A DNA stretch of 33,589 bases. Origin: Seison nebaliae. Taxonomy: Eukaryota; Rotifera; Pararotatoria; Seisonacea; Seisonidae. A program made the position numbers and the translations under genes. The stretch spans positions 1 through 33,589 of the forward strand of contig JALJEE010001167.1 in NCBI GenBank assembly GCA_023231475.1, written 5' to 3'. This document shows, piece by piece, positions 30,125-33,589 of the stretch. Under the pieces are notes generated by a model, which did no database searches, was not told the origin of the DNA, and saw nothing but the letters and a program-made list of their open reading frames with translations. The stretch's first letter is position 1, and each line of letters starts with the position of its first letter.

Positions 30125-31953
30125 TCATTTTTGAAGAATTCCATCAGAAACGCGGACAGGATAAATATTGTCGTCCGAAGCAATGGAGCGATCACTGTAA
30201 CTGCGACGGATAACAGGCGGTTGTGTATTTCCGACGGTTCCAAGAACATGAGATGAAAGAGCTCTATGCAAATATTTTCCACCAAAATTTCTCACCACCG
30301 TACGAACTGGTGTAATCGTTTCTGATTGATGATGTACAAAGACATGTGAAGATAAGCGAGATAGAATTGGAAACTTTTCACTTCGATTGAACATTTCGCC
30401 ATGATTACGAGAAGAACAATAAAAGTAAGTAAGAGAATGAACGTCCAGAGCATCGTATAAGTCAGAAATCGGAGATTAAGTTTCTTCTTCCGAATACAAG
30501 TTAACATGCCGACGGCTTTAAATGGAAAGAGTTTCGGAGAAATATAAGTTAAGAAACATTGAACTATGACTGCGGACGGAGATGTGTGACTTAATTCTTT
30601 CTCTGAGAACATGAATAATACTGTGATGCCAAATTTCGAAGGACATTTTAGGAGAATATTTATGGACAATGGCCAATATTCTAGGATAGAATATTTCCAT
30701 AAAAAAATTATATTCTATTTTATCGAATCGACTGTTTTTCTTCCTTGTTACAAACACGTCCAATCTAAGGGGAATGATATCTAGTTGATCTGCCAGTGTA
30801 TCTATCATAGAAGTGATGAGCTTGAAAAGAATACACAAGAAATGCACAAAATTATTATGAGTAATTTACTCTAACAATGTTCTTAATATTCGTTCCAAGA
30901 TTACCATTATAAATGAGAGTTCCCGTTTGATGAAAATGAATAACGAAATTTTCTCCGTGTTCAAAACTTGTAGTTAAGACCTATCGATGTTTTGTATCTT
31001 TTTCTGGTTTGGAAGTAAAATGAATAATAACTTTCTTACATCGATCCTAAACAATTGAATGAATGAGAGAAGTGATTCATTCAGAATGAATTTTGGAATA
31101 AACCTTTATAAATTCTCTTCGAGGTATTATTAAAGAAAAATTATTTTAGACGAAATCAACAACTAACATTGCATGAAAATGTTTAGGCCGCGACTAGAAT
31201 GATTCATCAAATTTTATGGTAAATGTAAGAAGGAACTTTCCAATTCGTCGTATGTTGAATGACGGAGAAGTTGGAATTATAAATATGATTAGCAGGTCCC
31301 CCATACACATCTGATGGAGTACTCACATAGATAACACAAGGAATGATTCTATATTTAGAGTTCCTATAAAACCAGGCAACTATTTTGACTTCATCTTAAA
31401 AAGAAATTTGAAATTTTCAATTGAAATCGTATTGAACTTATAGTCCTTCGATTTTCATAGAAAACCGAAGAGGAAACATTATAATGATTGAAGATATTAT
31501 ATGGTTTAATATCGCAATGGACTTCTCTCCTACCATAAATCTAAAAATTTGATGGAATATCTTCTCATTAATGATTAAATAACAAATGAGAATTAACTGA
31601 ATCACCATAAACTCTCACTTCCAAAATAGAAGTTCCGCATCCTTCACATTTATTAAGAGCAACATGTAACCGTATTCTATAAATGAGGAACGTGAAAACA
31701 TGTTCACATTCCAACAAATCTACCAACATATGAGTACAAGTTGTGGAGTTTATAGGCAGAGTTTTATGGATACATGGTCTTATATCTCTAAATGGAATAA
31801 TGATAGTATCATGAATAAATCGTTCACCATTTGATGATTGAGTGTTCAGAATAAGAATATTCAATAATGCTAACAGAAAAACTGATGTTCGTTAGAGCAC
31901 TGACGAAGGAGAAATTTTCAACTTTTTAAAATAATTAATAATTTAGTAATCAT
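30125..31953 (-). CDS. Unrecognised type I membrane protein, eleven exons incl. 7-nt microexon
   Basis: Exons (minus strand): 31953-31923, 31881-31598, 31540-31438, 31394-31237, 31193-31168, 31046-31040, 30980-30870, 30820-30756, 30680-30565, 30515-30418, 30373-30125. Introns are 41-121 nt, all GT...AG. Phases close to give 415 residues, though no single frame is open for long. A signal peptide (MITKLLIILKIFLLALLNIL) leads an extracellular region of about 285 residues with Cys pairs (CEGC near 88-91) and glycosylation sites (NST, NVS, NFS). A membrane helix lies at about 317-337 (LTYTMLWTFILLLTFIFPIL), preceded by basic KKK. A Ser/Arg tail follows (RRSYSDRSIASDDN). The early exons are firm. 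The stretch 31168-30756, with the microexon and a GT choice at 30755, is less so. No family recognised. Confidence 0.55.
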
Positions 31954-33589
31954 TCGAATAATATTAATGATATTATTAGCGAATAACCTTAAGATAAATA
32001 AATAATGAAATGAAAATTCAAAGGCAAATTAATTCGAAATGTTTTTTTTATATTTATTATATTTCCTTCCCCAAATTTTAGACGGAGGAACAGTATTATT
32101 TGATGAGCAGAATGAAAAACTTAAAAATAAAGACAATAAGTTGTTAATGATTTAATTAATGATTATTAATTATACGGTGATTTAGCCAAGGATAATATCC
32201 AAATTGGATTCTGCGAACGTACATCTATTTTATAGATAGGAATTTATAAGCTGGTATTGTCTACGTAAAAGACGATTATGATTATTGGTCTCGTAGGTTG
32301 AGGCTCGTAATATTAATCGAGGGTCTTCAATTAAGTTTAACAATCCTGTGAATAAAAAAACTTGCGGAAGCACAATTGTTTTGTAAAGAATTTTATTTCG
32401 ATAAGTTTTTGAGGTGAAAAGGTAAGGTACGTTCTGGTAAAGTAAAGTAAGTAATTTAATATGTATATAAGTTAAAATATCGAGAGCAACTAATGTAAAC
32501 GTTTGATAGGTAATTATGTTAATGACCTGTGTCCGTGTTTACATGAGTTCACATCGACTGTAAGACACTTAAGTTGTCAATGATAAGGAAAATAGATAAA
32601 CATGAAAGATAAATAACGGAAGATTGATGATGAAATGTTCCTTATAATTAAGATAGGATTGATTGAGTTAAAATTGTTGACAATAACATTATAGATTCTA
32701 AACAGTAATGCCGTTACGACTTCATTATCAGGTGATGATGTACAATTCGTACTTTAGTCATTTTTAGCCAAAAAGTCATTTTTTTTAGTCTTAACAGAGC
32801 GTTAAGAAAATGAAGCAATTAAGTTCTGTTCTAGGAGAAATAGTCGACTGTATGAAAAACCACGAGAAGAGAGTGGATGTCATTTCGATGCCTCTAGGAG
32901 ACCCTTAGTAGGGGTAGAATAAAGAGAAGAAATACCTATTTAACGTTTATAAGATAATCACATCTTTTTTTGATTTTATATCATTAGATTTTCTTATTTC
33001 TATATTCAGAACAATCTATATGTAATGGCTGAAACGTGCAATAACAATATCACGAATGATTAATGTGAACTTAATGTTATCAAACGGATCCTGGCAGCTA
33101 GTATCAACATCGACGTTGCCAATCGAGTTCTGGTGGACTCTTAATTATTTAGTCACGCCATTCTCCTGATGAGTAAACCTTAATCACCAAAATTTAAGGA
33201 AGATGTTTTAGGAACAGGCATGTGAATAACCTACATGTTGACAGAACTTCTGATCGAGTGCACTATAGTGCTCGGGAAACGAACACGAACAAAATGTATT
33301 TTTTACGTACAAAAATTTTGAAGTCTGGAATTTGAGAAACAAGTGTTTCGCGAAATTCCTATACATTGGTCGTCTGAATTTGTACGTACATTCTATCTAC
33401 ATTTGTTCGCCTCGCGAGGCGAACAGCTTCTTTGAAAATATTCTATCAATGAAAATATTCAGTAGGTATGACTATTTTCACAAAATGGCGTCATATTTCA
33501 ACAAAAATCGAGAAAAAACTAAAAAATGCTCGTTACATTTTCCTTGATAAAATCATGAATATTGATCCAAACTGTTTGATTTTTTGAAT
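31954..33589. other. Right-end region without a supported gene
   Basis: About 1.6 kb. Stops are frequent in all frames, and base composition is less T/A-homopolymeric than in other gaps, with patches such as GATCCTGGCAGC near 33089. A minus-strand frame near 33010-33140 (GNVDVDTSCQDPFDNIKFT) could be one exon of a gene beyond the window, but I cannot link it. The 71-codon plus frame at 33332 crosses a palindrome and has no motif. No tRNA-like T-loop seen. Confidence 0.4.
33404..33425. other. Perfect 22-bp GC-rich palindrome
   Basis: TGTTCGCCTCG followed directly by CGAGGCGAACA: 11-bp arms, no spacer. It is strikingly GC-rich within AT-rich DNA. A 12-bp palindrome (GCACTATAGTGC) lies 135 nt to the left. 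Confidence 0.9.

Noticed and set aside
33332-33547. 71-codon plus-strand frame at the right end
   Set aside because: It runs straight through the 22-bp palindrome and shows no domain or signal; probably chance.
1-33589. CRISPR array, prokaryotic defence or phage module
   Set aside because: All supported genes are eukaryotic with spliceosomal introns, and the only tandem arrays lack spacer structure.

Overview
The window looks like nuclear DNA of a small animal with a compact, AT-rich genome. Genes are packed on both strands. Nearly all introns are 39-75 nt with GT...AG ends, intergenic gaps are short, and low-complexity trinucleotide runs are common in coding sequence. Gene content is metazoan (CELF/Bruno, STARD7, ABCB10-like, UBE2Q, MPP10, CDC37, ZDHHC). 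Very short introns plus a GM2-activator/ML secreted protein fit an acariform mite of the dust-mite/scabies-mite kind. That placement is inference. Exon joins below were worked out by hand from splice dinucleotides and reading-frame continuity; each listed gene closes in frame.

Layout, left to right. 1-726 (-): broken non-LTR retrotransposon reverse transcriptase. 959-2698 (+): eight-exon MFS transporter. 2777-2874: stray 98-nt copy of ABC-transporter coding sequence. 3442-3648 (+): HSBP1-like coiled coil. 3860-4975 (-): STARD7-like lipid-transfer protein. 5257-6661 (+): highly charged ORF with no methionine, ending 2 nt before the ABCB10-like mitochondrial half transporter (6664-8685, +). 9000-10249 (+): ZDHHC3/7-type palmitoyltransferase. 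10646-10936 (+): small membrane protein. 11066-11746 (+): GM2A-like secreted lipid-binding protein. 12180-12720: GT-rich and 20-bp tandem repeats.

12882-17496 (-): six-exon CELF/Bruno RNA-binding protein, 1374 residues, with a very long Asn/Gln-rich linker. 17497-20020: divergent, repeat-rich control region. 20021-21519 (+): CDC37. 22218-23949 (+): UBE2Q-type E2. 24856-25596 (+) and 25678-26013 (-): two unrecognised small genes, tail to tail. 26311-28409 (-): MPP10. 28690-29775 (-): REEP-like membrane protein. 30125-31953 (-): an unrecognised type I membrane protein assembled from eleven exons, one only 7 nt. The last 1.6 kb shows no gene I can support, but holds a perfect 22-bp palindrome.

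Most genes are housekeeping and unrelated in pathway. Two (STARD7, ABCB10-like) are mitochondrial. I saw no CRISPR, prokaryotic system, rRNA or tRNA. The best leads are the Met-less ORF abutting the ABC gene, the 98-nt duplicated fragment, the oversized CELF linker, the N-terminally extended CDC37 and the microexon membrane protein.
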